From assembly GCA_024234505.1 (NCBI GenBank), contig JACKOD010000001.1, forward strand, positions 434,001-498,000: a stretch of 64,000 nt of DNA, given 5' to 3'. Below are positions 1 through 9,346 of this stretch, piece after piece. The position numbers were made by a program, and so were the translations under genes. Source of the stretch: Hahellaceae bacterium (lineage in GTDB: Bacteria; Pseudomonadota; Gammaproteobacteria; Pseudomonadales; Oleiphilaceae). How positions within the stretch are numbered: position 1 is the first letter of the stretch; each line of letters opens with the position of its first letter. The notes beneath the pieces are model-generated. The model did not search any database. It was not told where the DNA came from and saw only the letters and a program-made list of their open reading frames with translations.

Positions 1-1207
1 ATTAGACCGGGTACTTGCAGTTTGGGCGAAAATGAAAGCACGAAAACCCGGAAGAATTGTCATTACCGTGGGTGGAACTAATGGAAAAGGATCCACCATT
101 GCTGCCATTGAGGCAATGTTGCTATCCAGGGGGGCCAAGGTAGGTGTTTATACCTCGCCTCACATTCATCTGTACAACGAGCGCGTTCGTATCAATGGAT
201 CCTTGCTGGAAGATGAACAACTTATCGAAGGTTTTAGGGTGGTTGAGCGTGCTCGAGGCTCTATCCCCTTAACGTATTTTGAGTTTGGCACACTGGCGGC
301 GCTCTATAATTTTACTCAGCTACCTCTTGATGTCGTGTTACTCGAAGTTGGTTTAGGGGGGCGGATGGATGCGGTGAACATCATTGATCCGGATTTATCG
401 ATTGTAACCAGTGTCGATCTCGATCATATGGATTGGCTGGGTGACAACCGGGAAGACATCGGATACGAAAAAGCGGGCATATTTCGTGCCGGCCGCCACG
501 CCTTATATGGCGAGTCAAATCCTCCGCTTAGTGTTTTGCAATTTGCCAATGCACAGAAGGTACTTCTTAAAGTCTTTGGGAAGGATTTTGGCGATCTTTC
601 GGAAGGGGTGTCGGATTCGAGCAAGGGGTTGACGCCCGTTGTGATACAAACCCGTTCCGGACCAGTAACGATTAACTTGCCGGAATCACTGTTGCCCCGA
701 AATAATTTAATTGTTGCAATTCAGGCCCTGGCAACATTGGGACTCGATTTTTCTCAGGACGAGATAAATCGAGTGCTGGGTTCATTAAGTGTTCCCGGGC
801 GGATGGAATTATTGCGTGAAAGCCCCCCACTAATGGTGGATGTGGGACATAACCCCCATGCGGCCCGGTTTATACGGTCGAGACTGGCAGCACTGGGCAA
901 GGGGCGAAAAATTATCGCGGTCTATTCATCTTTAATGGATAAGGATTCCGCAGGCGTATTTAATGAATTGAACGAGGTCATTCATGAATGGCATCTCGTG
1001 CCACTAAATTGTGATCGGGCAAAACCTATGGCGCAGTTGACTCATGAACTTGCGTCGACAGGTTCGTCTTTCATTACGCATCCTTCCTTAAATCATGCGC
1101 TGGATTTGTTAACAGCACATGCTAACGATAGTGTGTTTATTCTGGTTTTTGGCTCGTTTTATATTGTTGAGGGCGCCAGAGACTGGATGAAAGCTCACTC
1201 CAACTAA
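1..1207 (+). CDS. folC: Dihydrofolate/folylpolyglutamate synthase FolC (5' truncated by window edge)
   Basis: FolC adds glutamate to dihydropteroate and folates in the cytoplasm. The frame is open from base 2, before the first ATG at 32, and those codons read LDRVLAVWAKMK, which fits the FolC N-terminal region. The true start therefore lies before this window. Visible motifs are the P-loop TVGGTNGKGST, the LTYFEFGTL segment, the LEVGLGGRMDAVN segment and the C-terminal DVGHNPHA substrate-binding motif. The gene ends with TAA at 1205-1207, 24 bases before the probable dedD start. The order folC-dedD-cvpA-purF is the same as in E. coli and Pseudomonas, which supports the assignment. Confidence 0.95.
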   Translation, partial: LDRVLAVWAKMKARKPGRIVITVGGTNGKGSTIAAIEAMLLSRGAKVGVYTSPHIHLYNERVRINGSLLEDEQLIEGFRVVERARGSIPLTYFEFGTLAALYNFTQLPLDVVLLEVGLGGRMDAVNIIDPDLSIVTSVDLDHMDWLGDNREDIGYEKAGIFRAGRHALYGESNPPLSVLQFANAQKVLLKVFGKDFGDLSEGVSDSSKGLTPVVIQTRSGPVTINLPESLLPRNNLIVAIQALATLGLDFSQDEINRVLGSLSVPGRMELLRESPPLMVDVGHNPHAARFIRSRLAALGKGRKIIAVYSSLMDKDSAGVFNELNEVIHEWHLVPLNCDRAKPMAQLTHELASTGSSFITHPSLNHALDLLTAHANDSVFILVFGSFYIVEGARDWMKAHSN

Positions 1208-1231
1208 TTGGTTTTCGTCTGGCTATTTTTT

Positions 1232-2038
1232 ATGGTTAATGAAACAGATATCGAAACAGAAAGTGTTTCGAGTGTTGACGGCTTCAAACAGCGAATTATC
1301 GGCGCCGTAGTGCTAGTGTGTGCGGCTATTATTATTCTTCCGATGATTTTTGATGAGCCGCACGTAAAGTCGGAAAACAGAATTATTCCCATTCCTGTTG
1401 CTCCAGCGCGCCCGGTGATACAAATTGCGTCACCCGTGGCACCGAAGTTTCAGGTGTTTGAAATCGGTGCCAAACAAAAGAGTAGTAATGAAACGGGAAC
1501 CGTATCTCAGTTTGATAGTAACATTGAGATGACGGATGATGTATTGCTGGCCGATGAACAAGATTCTAATCAAAGCAGTAATGACGAGATTCCGCCGCCT
1601 CCTTTAGAATCCGACAAAAGAGAAAAAAAGATAGCTGCAGAAAAGGTACCGAACAAAACAGTACTTCAGGCTCATCAGGAAGCAGATTCTCCCGCGTCAA
1701 AAGCAATTGCTAAACCAGTGCGTGAACCATCGAAACCTGTGGCGAAACTGTTGGATTCTCCAGAAGTTGCAGATCAGAAGGTGTTTCGAAATGTCTGGAT
1801 GGTTCGCTTGGGGGTTTTCGGTAAGGAAACCAATGCTTATCAACTGCGTGATAAAGTGAGGACGTTGGGCTATACCGCACATACACGGCAATTGACCCGC
1901 GACAGCCGGATTCTTGTTGCGGTTTATGCCGGACCATTTGTTAGTGAGAAAGAAGCAAAATCACGAAAACTCCAGCTCGATAAAGCTCTGGGCAAAGAAA
2001 AGATTGTTGGGATTGTTCAAAACATAGAATCATTCTGA
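1232..2038 (+). CDS. dedD: SPOR-domain cell-division protein, DedD-like
   Basis: This protein of about 268 residues has a short cytoplasmic N-terminus and one membrane helix at about residues 22-40. A long Pro/Glu/Lys-rich periplasmic linker follows, then a C-terminal SPOR domain from about residue 190 (WMVRLGVFGKETNAYQLRDK). SPOR domains bind denuded septal peptidoglycan, and DedD helps constriction. The frame is also open from TTG 1208, but ATG 1232 gives a start more like the family, and neither has a good ribosome-binding site. It lies between folC and cvpA, the usual DedD position. Confidence 0.85.
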   Translation: MVNETDIETESVSSVDGFKQRIIGAVVLVCAAIIILPMIFDEPHVKSENRIIPIPVAPARPVIQIASPVAPKFQVFEIGAKQKSSNETGTVSQFDSNIEMTDDVLLADEQDSNQSSNDEIPPPPLESDKREKKIAAEKVPNKTVLQAHQEADSPASKAIAKPVREPSKPVAKLLDSPEVADQKVFRNVWMVRLGVFGKETNAYQLRDKVRTLGYTAHTRQLTRDSRILVAVYAGPFVSEKEAKSRKLQLDKALGKEKIVGIVQNIESF

Positions 2039-2081
2039 TACGAGACATTGCAAATTGATGGGGTTCTGAAAACGAATGACG

Positions 2082-2110
2082 TTGGTTCGTTGTCGTAACT
2101 TTGCTAGAAT
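2082..2110 (+). promoter_or_regulatory. Probable sigma-70 promoter for cvpA-purF
   Basis: A -35 element TTGGTT (2082-2087) and a -10 element TAGAAT (2105-2110) are separated by 17 bases. They lie about 37 bases upstream of the cvpA ATG, in the gap after dedD. Assigned by eye. Confidence 0.5.
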
Positions 2111-2146
2111 CTCCGCTCTTTTTCTTAGTCGGCACAGAGTACCGTT

Positions 2147-2659
2147 ATGAATTTCAATGGGGCAGATTGGGCCATCGTGATTGTGGTGGTCTTATCGACG
2201 GTGATGAGCCTTAAACGAGGCTTTATCAAGGAAGCATTATCGCTTGTCACCTGGGTGGCGGCTTTCGTTGTTGCAAGAATGTTCCATGGCAATATGGTGA
2301 CCCTGCTCACAGAACAGGTAGAGTCGCCGGTTATTCGTTCTATCGCTGCATTTGCTGTTCTTTTTGTCGGCACACTGATTGTGGGCGCTGCGATTAGTTT
2401 TCTGATTGGTACCTTGGTAAAGATGACCGGGTTGAGCACAACCGACCGATTGTTGGGGATGTTCTTTGGTTTTGCGCGTGGTTTGATACTTCTGACCGTT
2501 GCGGTTGCACTTATTCGAGTGACGCCATTTGTTGAGAGTGAATGGTGGAAACAATCGATATTGATCAAACAAATTGAATTGGTTGAACAGTGGTCCAGAT
2601 CTGCGTTGGGTGACAACGTATCTGGTTTACTGGGTAAAATTTCTGAATCCGGCATATGA
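2147..2659 (+). CDS. cvpA: Colicin V production family membrane protein CvpA
   Basis: A 170-residue inner-membrane protein with about four hydrophobic segments (near residues 8-22, 28-44, 64-88 and 103-122). Features typical of CvpA are the N-terminal DWAIVIVVVLSTVMSLKRGF and the SxxDRLLGxxFGxxRG-like stretch TTDRLLGMFFGFARG. CvpA is needed for colicin V export and envelope homeostasis in enterobacteria; its molecular role is not settled. It lies 39 bases upstream of purF, as in E. coli, and both are probably cotranscribed from the promoter at 2082-2110. Confidence 0.93.
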   Translation: MNFNGADWAIVIVVVLSTVMSLKRGFIKEALSLVTWVAAFVVARMFHGNMVTLLTEQVESPVIRSIAAFAVLFVGTLIVGAAISFLIGTLVKMTGLSTTDRLLGMFFGFARGLILLTVAVALIRVTPFVESEWWKQSILIKQIELVEQWSRSALGDNVSGLLGKISESGI

Positions 2660-2698
2660 AAATATGTCTACGTTGTAAGGCTGCGGGGTAAAACGTCA

Positions 2699-4207
2699 AT
2701 GTGCGGTATTGTGGGAATCGTTGGTAAATCAAATGTCAATCAGGCGCTATATGATGCGCTGACGGTTTTACAGCATCGCGGCCAGGACGCCGCAGGGATG
2801 GTAACCTATCAGGATGACAGGTTTTTTCTGAGAAAAGACAATGGGTTGGTGCGCGATGTTTTTCGAACTCGCCACATGCGTCGATTGCAGGGGAACGCGG
2901 GAATCGGCCATGTTCGATATCCGACGGCCGGTTCATCCAGTTCTGCAGAAGCCCAGCCATTTTATGTGAATTCGCCGTATGGCATTACCTTGGCACATAA
3001 CGGTAATTTAACGAATACAAATGAATTGGCTGAGGACGTTTTCCGTTCCGATTTACGCCATATCAACACGAATTCGGATTCCGAAGTGTTGCTTAACGTT
3101 TTCGCACACGAGTTGCAAAAGCTGGGTAAACTCAACCCTACGCATGAGGATGTATTTGCGGCCGTGGCCGCCGTCCATAAACGTTGTCGTGGTGCCTACG
3201 CGGTGGTTGCTTTAATTACCGGGTATGGTGTGGTGGCATTTCGCGACCCGTTCGGGATTCGCCCGTTGTGTTTTGGTACCCGTGAAACTCCTTCGGGCAA
3301 AGAGTATATGGTTGCCTCGGAAAGCGTGGCATTGAGTGCTTTAGGGTTTTCACTTGAACGTGATGTCCAGCCAGGTGAAGCGGTTTATATCGAGTCTGAT
3401 GGAGAGCTCTATACACGCCAGTGTGCAGACAATCCGAAGCTCAATCCTTGTATTTTTGAACATGTCTATTTCGCTCGTCCTGATTCGATCATCGATAATA
3501 TATCGGTCTATAAGGCGCGCTTGCGAATGGGTGAAAAGCTGGCCGAGAAAATTACCCGGCTTCGCCCGGAGCACGACATTGATGTAGTTATGCCGATTCC
3601 CGACACCAGTCGAACCTCGGCGTTACAGCTGGCTTTAAAACTCGGAGTTAAATTCCGAGAAGGTTTTATTAAAAATCGTTACATCGGGCGGACATTCATT
3701 ATGCCCGGTCAGAACATGCGAAAAAAATCGGTTAAGCAAAAGCTCAACCCTATTGAGCTGGAGTTTAAAGGAAAAAATGTTCTGCTGATTGACGACTCGA
3801 TTGTGCGTGGAACGACTTGCCAGGAAATTGTGCAGATGGCACGAGATGCAGGGGCGCTTAAAGTCTATTTCGCTTCTGCGGCGCCAGCCGTTCGTTTCCC
3901 TAATGTGTACGGCATTGATATGCCCGCCGCAGAAGAGCTTATTGCACATGGAAGAACAGAGCAGGAAGTTCAGGAAGAAATTGGCGCGGACTGGCTGATT
4001 TATCAGGATTTGGAAGATTTGATCGAATGTGCCAGTGAAGGTAATCCTATGGTCGATCGATTTGATTGTTCCGTATTTGACGGGCATTACGTGACAGGTG
4101 ATATTAATCAGGCGTACCTTGAAAGACTGCAGCTGTCGCGTGGCGAGACAAATAAAGCCAAAAAAGCGGAAGAAAATGCCATTATCGGGTTGCACAACAA
4201 CACTTAA
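2699..4207 (+). CDS. purF: Amidophosphoribosyltransferase PurF
   Basis: PurF carries out the first committed step of purine synthesis, making phosphoribosylamine from PRPP and glutamine. The protein starts Met-Cys-Gly-Ile, so after Met removal Cys2 is the glutaminase nucleophile. There is no propeptide, as in the E. coli type. The N-terminal Ntn-hydrolase domain covers about residues 1-235 (LQHRGQDAAGMVTY, GNAGIGHVRYPTAG). The phosphoribosyltransferase domain carries the PRPP motif VLLIDDSIVRGTTCQE near residue 360. Its 502 residues match the usual length. Confidence 0.98.
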   Translation: MCGIVGIVGKSNVNQALYDALTVLQHRGQDAAGMVTYQDDRFFLRKDNGLVRDVFRTRHMRRLQGNAGIGHVRYPTAGSSSSAEAQPFYVNSPYGITLAHNGNLTNTNELAEDVFRSDLRHINTNSDSEVLLNVFAHELQKLGKLNPTHEDVFAAVAAVHKRCRGAYAVVALITGYGVVAFRDPFGIRPLCFGTRETPSGKEYMVASESVALSALGFSLERDVQPGEAVYIESDGELYTRQCADNPKLNPCIFEHVYFARPDSIIDNISVYKARLRMGEKLAEKITRLRPEHDIDVVMPIPDTSRTSALQLALKLGVKFREGFIKNRYIGRTFIMPGQNMRKKSVKQKLNPIELEFKGKNVLLIDDSIVRGTTCQEIVQMARDAGALKVYFASAAPAVRFPNVYGIDMPAAEELIAHGRTEQEVQEEIGADWLIYQDLEDLIECASEGNPMVDRFDCSVFDGHYVTGDINQAYLERLQLSRGETNKAKKAEENAIIGLHNNT

Positions 4208-4251
4208 CACCAAACAGGCTTGCACTTAACGAATGGTGCCAGAAGAATACT

Positions 4252-5481
4252 ATGCCGGATATAAACAAAGTTATCGCTAACATTCCTTTTTGTGATTTGG
4301 ATGGTGCCGAACTGGATACGCTTGCCGTAAGGGCAGGGCAGTCCCGCACTCACGAAATGGAGCACAGTGAAGCCATATTTCCCACGTCCAGCTTTGTTTT
4401 TGGAAGTGCGGCCGAGGCTGCTGCGCGATTCTCGGGGGAGGTTCCCGGAAATATTTATTCCCGCTTTACTAATCCTACGGTGAGGATGTTCGAACAGCGC
4501 ATCGCTGCGCTGGAAGGCGGGGAGCGTGCGGTAGCGACGGCATCTGGCATGGCAGCGATTCTGGCTACGTGCATGGCGTTGTTGAAAAGTGGCGATCATG
4601 TCGTATGTTCTCGCGGAGTATTTGGCACTACCAATGTATTCTTCGAAAAATACATGAAAAAATTCGGTGTCACCTGTTCTTTTGTCTCGCTAACGGATAT
4701 CCAGGGTTGGCAGGCGGCGATCACGGAACAAACGCGTATGCTGTTTCTGGAAACGCCTTCCAATCCGCTATGTGAGATTGGTGATCTCGAAGCCCTGTCT
4801 TCACTGGCTAAAAGATCCAATGCGCTGCTGGTCGTTGACAACTGTTTATGCACACCGGCATTGCAGCGTCCGTTTGAATTTGGTGCCGACATTGTGATTC
4901 ATTCCGCGACCAAATATCTCGATGGACAAGGACGGTGCGTTGGGGGAGTCGTCGTGGGCTCTGAGCTGTTAATGAACGAAGTTTATGGATTTCTTCGCAC
5001 AGCAGGCCCGACCATGAGTCCTTTTAATGCATGGGTATTTCTGAAAGGGCTGGAAACGCTGGGGCTTCGGCTTAGAGCGCAAAGTGCGGCAGCGCTGGAA
5101 ATCGCGCAGTGGTTAAAGGATCAACCGGGTATAGAAAAGGTGTTTTACGCCGGACTGGAAGATCACCCACAGTTTGCCTTGGCGAAAAAGCAGCAATCTG
5201 CTTTTGGTGCAGTGCTTTCATTTCGTATCTCGGGTGGCAGAGAAGAAACCTGGCGCTTTATTGATGGCGTGCGATTTATATCGATAACGGCCAACCTGGG
5301 CGATGTAAAAAGCACGATTACCCATCCTGCAACAACTACGCATGGCCGTTTATCGCCTGAAGATAAAGCTTCGGCAGGCATTACTGATAATCTTATCCGA
5401 ATATCAGTAGGGCTGGAGGCTGTTGAAGACATAAAGAAAGATTTATACCGGGGCTTGCAATCTGCGGGTCTGATCTCCTGA
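4252..5481 (+). CDS. metZ: O-succinylhomoserine sulfhydrylase MetZ
   Basis: A PLP-dependent Cys/Met-metabolism enzyme of 409 residues. MetZ makes homocysteine from O-succinylhomoserine and sulfide. Visible family features are YSRFTNPTVRMFEQRIAALE near residue 65, the ATASGMAAI segment, and the PLP-lysine motif HSATKYLDGQGR near residue 220. The position directly after purF is the Pseudomonas arrangement, which favours MetZ over cystathionine gamma-synthase. An inverted repeat follows the gene. Confidence 0.9.
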   Translation: MPDINKVIANIPFCDLDGAELDTLAVRAGQSRTHEMEHSEAIFPTSSFVFGSAAEAAARFSGEVPGNIYSRFTNPTVRMFEQRIAALEGGERAVATASGMAAILATCMALLKSGDHVVCSRGVFGTTNVFFEKYMKKFGVTCSFVSLTDIQGWQAAITEQTRMLFLETPSNPLCEIGDLEALSSLAKRSNALLVVDNCLCTPALQRPFEFGADIVIHSATKYLDGQGRCVGGVVVGSELLMNEVYGFLRTAGPTMSPFNAWVFLKGLETLGLRLRAQSAAALEIAQWLKDQPGIEKVFYAGLEDHPQFALAKKQQSAFGAVLSFRISGGREETWRFIDGVRFISITANLGDVKSTITHPATTTHGRLSPEDKASAGITDNLIRISVGLEAVEDIKKDLYRGLQSAGLIS

Positions 5482-5546
5482 TAGTAAGAAAATTACAGTA
5501 ATTTCATTTAAATAGCTGTGATTTCTCTTATTGTTTCTATATTTTA

Positions 5547-5574
5547 AAGGCAGAACCTTAATGGCTTCTGCCTT
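5547..5574 (+). terminator. Inverted repeat after metZ, possible terminator
   Basis: Arms AAGGCAGAA (5547-5555) and TTCTGCCTT (5566-5574) pair perfectly over 9 bp with a 10-base loop. There is no good T-run after it, so intrinsic termination is uncertain. Confidence 0.4.
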
Positions 5575-5677
5575 GGCGCTATTCACCTGCTGGTCACGTT
5601 GTAAATAAAGATAAATACTTCCGTCTATGCGTTACGATTACTCATCGCGGCGGCCCGTACTCCAAAAGGTTTAATTG

Positions 5678-8590
5678 ATGAAAGGAACGAAGGAATCCGA
5701 TAGCCATTCTCGCTATCAGCTGATTGCATCGCAAGGAATGCGAGAAGGTAGTTTGATCGCGATGATCGCGGTTTGCATTTATCTGATGATGGCGCTAGTT
5801 AGCTTTGACGCTTCTGATCCCGGCTGGGCAAGCACGGGGCACAGCGGGAAAGTAGTTAACTTTGGCGGAAGAACCGGTGCGTGGCTGGCCAGTATTCTGT
5901 ATTACTTTTTAGGTCATGTCGCTTTTCTTTTTCCCGTTATGGCAGCCTATCGCTGCTGGAAAATGTTCCGGCGCCGTCTGTCGCCAAAACATCCTTTTCA
6001 CTGGCCTCTATTTATTCTGAGAACCACCGGATTTGTAGTGATTCTTGTGTCTGCGACGGGGCTGCTGGCGCTCTACTCGATAGCGGGATTACCTGATACT
6101 GCAGGAGGAGTATTAGGCAAAGAAATTGTTAGACTGCTTTTGCCTGCTTTTAACCTTTCGGGAACTACGCTGGTTTTGGTTTCGCTGTTTTTGTTTGGCG
6201 TGACCGTGTTTACAGGGTTTTCCTGGTTACGGCTCATCGATCGCATAGGGTTTGGCACGCTGGCGCTGATAAAGACATTACTACAAGGTTCATTGTGGCT
6301 TTGGCTTAAAATGAGGCGTATCCCGAGAGAAATTCATGTAGATGCGACTTCAGGTGAAGGACTGCATAACAGTGAGTCGAAATATCCGGAAACGGGTATC
6401 CCCGAAGCACTATTTGATGCTGAGCAGGTCAAATCTGATTTCGGCCAAAATAGTGCTGAGGACATTACGAAGCTCTCGCCTGAGATTAAACCGTCCCTAT
6501 GGCGAAGAATGTTTTCAAAAAGAAAAGCCAATCCCGTGGTTGTTGCGGAGGAGGATGACAGTCAACCCTTTGAATTGCCCTTGTATCATCACAGTGACGA
6601 GGGGGAAAGCCAGGAATTCCGGCGCGTTGAGCCGGTTATTCGGGTTGATGAGTTTTTTGAGAGTGAGTTTGTGGAGAATGAACCGGTTGTTCATTCCAGC
6701 ATCAATACTGAAGCGACATTATCGGTTGAGAAGATGTCGACCGCAACAGTGGAGCATATCCAGCCTCCCAAGGTGGCGTTGCGAGATCAGCGTAGCTTTG
6801 ACTCAAATCCTGAAGTCGACCTGGAGGTGTTACCCGTATTGTCGGTTTCACCCGAGGATCGACCACAAGCATCCAGACCGGATCCCGCACCAGAAGTGTA
6901 TGCGACGAGGGAGCCGAGTGTGCTTGACTCTCCTCAGATGGTGAGTGTTAGTCCGGCGGCAGACACGCCGGCCGTAAACGCCCCTAAGGCAGTCAAAATC
7001 GAACCGCTCACACAAAAGCAGCTTCCTAACGACCCGCTTGCCAATGTGGTCGAAAAGCAGGCAGGCTTGTTTGATTTTGTTGATGGGCCATTGCCCCCTA
7101 TTACTTTGCTTGACCCTCCGGATAAGTCTAAAAAAACGGGGTACTCCAAAGAGGCACTGGAATATCTTTCTCGTTTGCTTGAAGAGAAGTTGGCCGACTT
7201 CGGTATCAGTGCTGAGGTGGTTGAGGTTAATCCGGGGCCGGTTATTACCCGCTTTGAGATTCAACCCGCACCCGGGGTGAAAGTTAGCCGGATTTCGAAT
7301 TTAGTTAAGGATTTGGCAAGATCACTTGCGGTACTGAGCGTTCGCGTGGTTGAGGTTATCCCCGGGAAATCCGTTGTAGGGATCGAGATTCCAAATGAAG
7401 AGCGCGAAATCGTACGTTTTAGTGAAGTGCTCGGATCGAAAGAATATGAGGAGTGCGACTCTCCGATTGCGTTAGCATTAGGCAACGATATCGCCGGTAA
7501 TCCGGTGGTGGTGAATCTTGCCAAAATGCCACACTTGCTGGTGGCGGGTACAACCGGTTCGGGTAAGTCAGTCGGGGTGAATGCCATGCTGCTGAGCATG
7601 CTCTTTAAGGCAACACCCGAAGAGGTTAGGCTCATTATGGTCGATCCTAAAATGTTGGAACTCTCGATTTATGATGGCATTCCTCACCTCCTTACGCCGG
7701 TTGTAACTGACATGAAAGATGCCGCCAACGCGCTGCGTTGGAGTGTCGCCGAAATGGAGCGTCGCTACCGTTTGATGGCGAGCATGGGGGTTAGGAATAT
7801 CGCCGGTTTTAATCGCAAGGTTAAAGATGCAGAAGAGCGGGGCGAGCCAATACGCGATCCTTTGTGGGTACCTCACGAGGCCTTGAACAATACGGAAGCT
7901 GATCGACCATTTCTGGGCACGTTGCCTTTTATCGTCGTCGTGGTCGACGAGTTTGCTGACATGATGATGATTGTCGGTAAAAAGGTTGAAGAATTGATCG
8001 CCCGTATAGCGCAAAAGGCTCGCGCGGCGGGAATTCACCTTATCCTGGCGACACAGCGACCTTCGGTTGACGTGATTACCGGCCTGATCAAGGCCAACGT
8101 CCCGACGAGAATTTCTTTTCAGGTCTCGTCCAAGATTGACTCCAGAACCATATTGGATCAAGGGGGGGCAGAGCAGCTTCTCGGTCATGGCGACATGCTG
8201 TACTTGCCGCCCGGTTCCGGGAATCCTGTGCGCGTGCATGGTGCCTTTGTTTCTGATGACGAAGTTCATCGTGTGGTTAGTGACTGGAAGCGTCGCGGGG
8301 AGCCTGATTACCTCGATGAAATTCTGACCGGGGGGGACACCGTTGATCCTTATATGGCGGCGATGGGCGACGGAGGTTCTGGTGATAGTGAACAGGATGC
8401 TCTGTACGACGAGGCGGTGGCGTTTGTTACGGAAACCCGGAGAGCATCTATTTCTGCGGTCCAGCGTAAGTTAAAAATTGGATACAATCGTGCCGCCAAT
8501 CTCGTGGAGGCAATGGAAGCGGCAGGCGTTGTCAGTTCGCCTGGTCATAACGGGAATCGTGAGGTTATTGCGCCGTCACCTCCTCGTTAG
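5678..8590 (+). CDS. ftsK: DNA translocase FtsK
   Basis: FtsK couples chromosome dimer resolution and terminus segregation to septation. This 970-residue protein has several N-terminal membrane helices (about residues 25-190) and a low-complexity Glu/Pro/Ser linker (about 220-450). A RecA-like motor domain follows, with Walker A GTTGSGKSVGVN (about residue 630) and the Walker B-type strand FIVVVVDEFADMM. The C-terminal winged-helix gamma domain (YDEAVAFVTETRRASISAVQ onwards) reads KOPS sequences in FtsK. ATG 5678 is chosen over the adjacent TTG 5675 because AAAGGT sits just upstream. lolA and rarA follow on the same strand, as in many gammaproteobacteria. Confidence 0.97.
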   Translation: MKGTKESDSHSRYQLIASQGMREGSLIAMIAVCIYLMMALVSFDASDPGWASTGHSGKVVNFGGRTGAWLASILYYFLGHVAFLFPVMAAYRCWKMFRRRLSPKHPFHWPLFILRTTGFVVILVSATGLLALYSIAGLPDTAGGVLGKEIVRLLLPAFNLSGTTLVLVSLFLFGVTVFTGFSWLRLIDRIGFGTLALIKTLLQGSLWLWLKMRRIPREIHVDATSGEGLHNSESKYPETGIPEALFDAEQVKSDFGQNSAEDITKLSPEIKPSLWRRMFSKRKANPVVVAEEDDSQPFELPLYHHSDEGESQEFRRVEPVIRVDEFFESEFVENEPVVHSSINTEATLSVEKMSTATVEHIQPPKVALRDQRSFDSNPEVDLEVLPVLSVSPEDRPQASRPDPAPEVYATREPSVLDSPQMVSVSPAADTPAVNAPKAVKIEPLTQKQLPNDPLANVVEKQAGLFDFVDGPLPPITLLDPPDKSKKTGYSKEALEYLSRLLEEKLADFGISAEVVEVNPGPVITRFEIQPAPGVKVSRISNLVKDLARSLAVLSVRVVEVIPGKSVVGIEIPNEEREIVRFSEVLGSKEYEECDSPIALALGNDIAGNPVVVNLAKMPHLLVAGTTGSGKSVGVNAMLLSMLFKATPEEVRLIMVDPKMLELSIYDGIPHLLTPVVTDMKDAANALRWSVAEMERRYRLMASMGVRNIAGFNRKVKDAEERGEPIRDPLWVPHEALNNTEADRPFLGTLPFIVVVVDEFADMMMIVGKKVEELIARIAQKARAAGIHLILATQRPSVDVITGLIKANVPTRISFQVSSKIDSRTILDQGGAEQLLGHGDMLYLPPGSGNPVRVHGAFVSDDEVHRVVSDWKRRGEPDYLDEILTGGDTVDPYMAAMGDGGSGDSEQDALYDEAVAFVTETRRASISAVQRKLKIGYNRAANLVEAMEAAGVVSSPGHNGNREVIAPSPPR

Positions 8591-8701
8591 TACGGGGGGC
8601 AATAAAACGTTGGTATTCATGCGAACAGGCTTGCAGGAAGGCGCTACCGGTGCCAACTCAACGTAAATTATCTTTCAAAAGATGCTGAACAGGGCGTAGA
8701 T

Positions 8702-9346
8702 ATGTGGAATTGGAAAAGACTGGTCTTGCTGCTTGCCTTAACCTGGCAAGGAGCTGTGCACGCGGACTCGTCTGAGCTGCTTGGTGCAAAAGAGCTGACT
8801 CAACGGCTGCGTGGCTATGAAACGTTCCAGGCTGAGTTTATTCAGTATGTCGTGGATAAAAGTGGAAATCGGATACAGGAAACTCGCGGTGAGCTAAAAG
8901 CAAAACGCCCCGGTAATTTTTATTGGCATATTGCTCCTCCCTTGGAGCAGATTGTTGTTGCTAACCAGAAAAATATTGTGGTCTATGATCCTGATCTTGA
9001 ACAGGCAACCGTTCACCCTGTAGGGAAAACGCTTGGAAATACGCCCGCGTTGCTGTTAAGCGGGAATGTAGAAAAACTCAGTCAGGAATACAAAGTTGAA
9101 GGAACTGCGTGGGAAGGTGACGTTGAGTACTATGTGCTCAGACCAAAAAGCAACGAATCGCTTTTTGAAACGCTTTGGTTAAGATTTGAAAAGGGCTCTT
9201 TAATTGAGATGCGTCTTACTGATGCGCTGGGGCAAAAAAGCACCTTGTCGTTTATTAGTGTAAAGCTCAATGATGCACTTTCAGATGCGATCTTTAACTT
9301 CACTCCGCCGCCAGGTACTGACGTGATTGATGATGGTTTAAATTGA
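8702..9346 (+). CDS. lolA: Outer-membrane lipoprotein carrier protein LolA
   Basis: A periplasmic chaperone that takes lipoproteins from the LolCDE complex to the outer membrane. It has 214 residues with a signal peptide (about residues 1-21, cleaved near AVHA-DS), followed by the LolA fold. Characteristic segments are the FQAEFIQYVVDKSGN stretch and RPGNFYWHIAPPLEQIVVAN. The stop codon overlaps the rarA start by one base (TGATG), so the two are very likely translationally coupled. Confidence 0.95.
   Translation: MWNWKRLVLLLALTWQGAVHADSSELLGAKELTQRLRGYETFQAEFIQYVVDKSGNRIQETRGELKAKRPGNFYWHIAPPLEQIVVANQKNIVVYDPDLEQATVHPVGKTLGNTPALLLSGNVEKLSQEYKVEGTAWEGDVEYYVLRPKSNESLFETLWLRFEKGSLIEMRLTDALGQKSTLSFISVKLNDALSDAIFNFTPPPGTDVIDDGLN

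Noticed and set aside
3635..4225. A 196-residue minus-strand frame opposite purF
   Set aside because: purF is clearly coding here, including its PRPP motif; the antisense product has no family features.
6342..6944. A 200-residue plus-strand frame inside the ftsK linker
   Set aside because: The FtsK frame is continuous and conserved on both sides, and the alternative product is Arg-rich with no motif.
7568..8269. A 233-residue minus-strand frame inside ftsK
   Set aside because: It lies wholly opposite the conserved FtsK motor domain and has no recognisable domain; a shadow frame.
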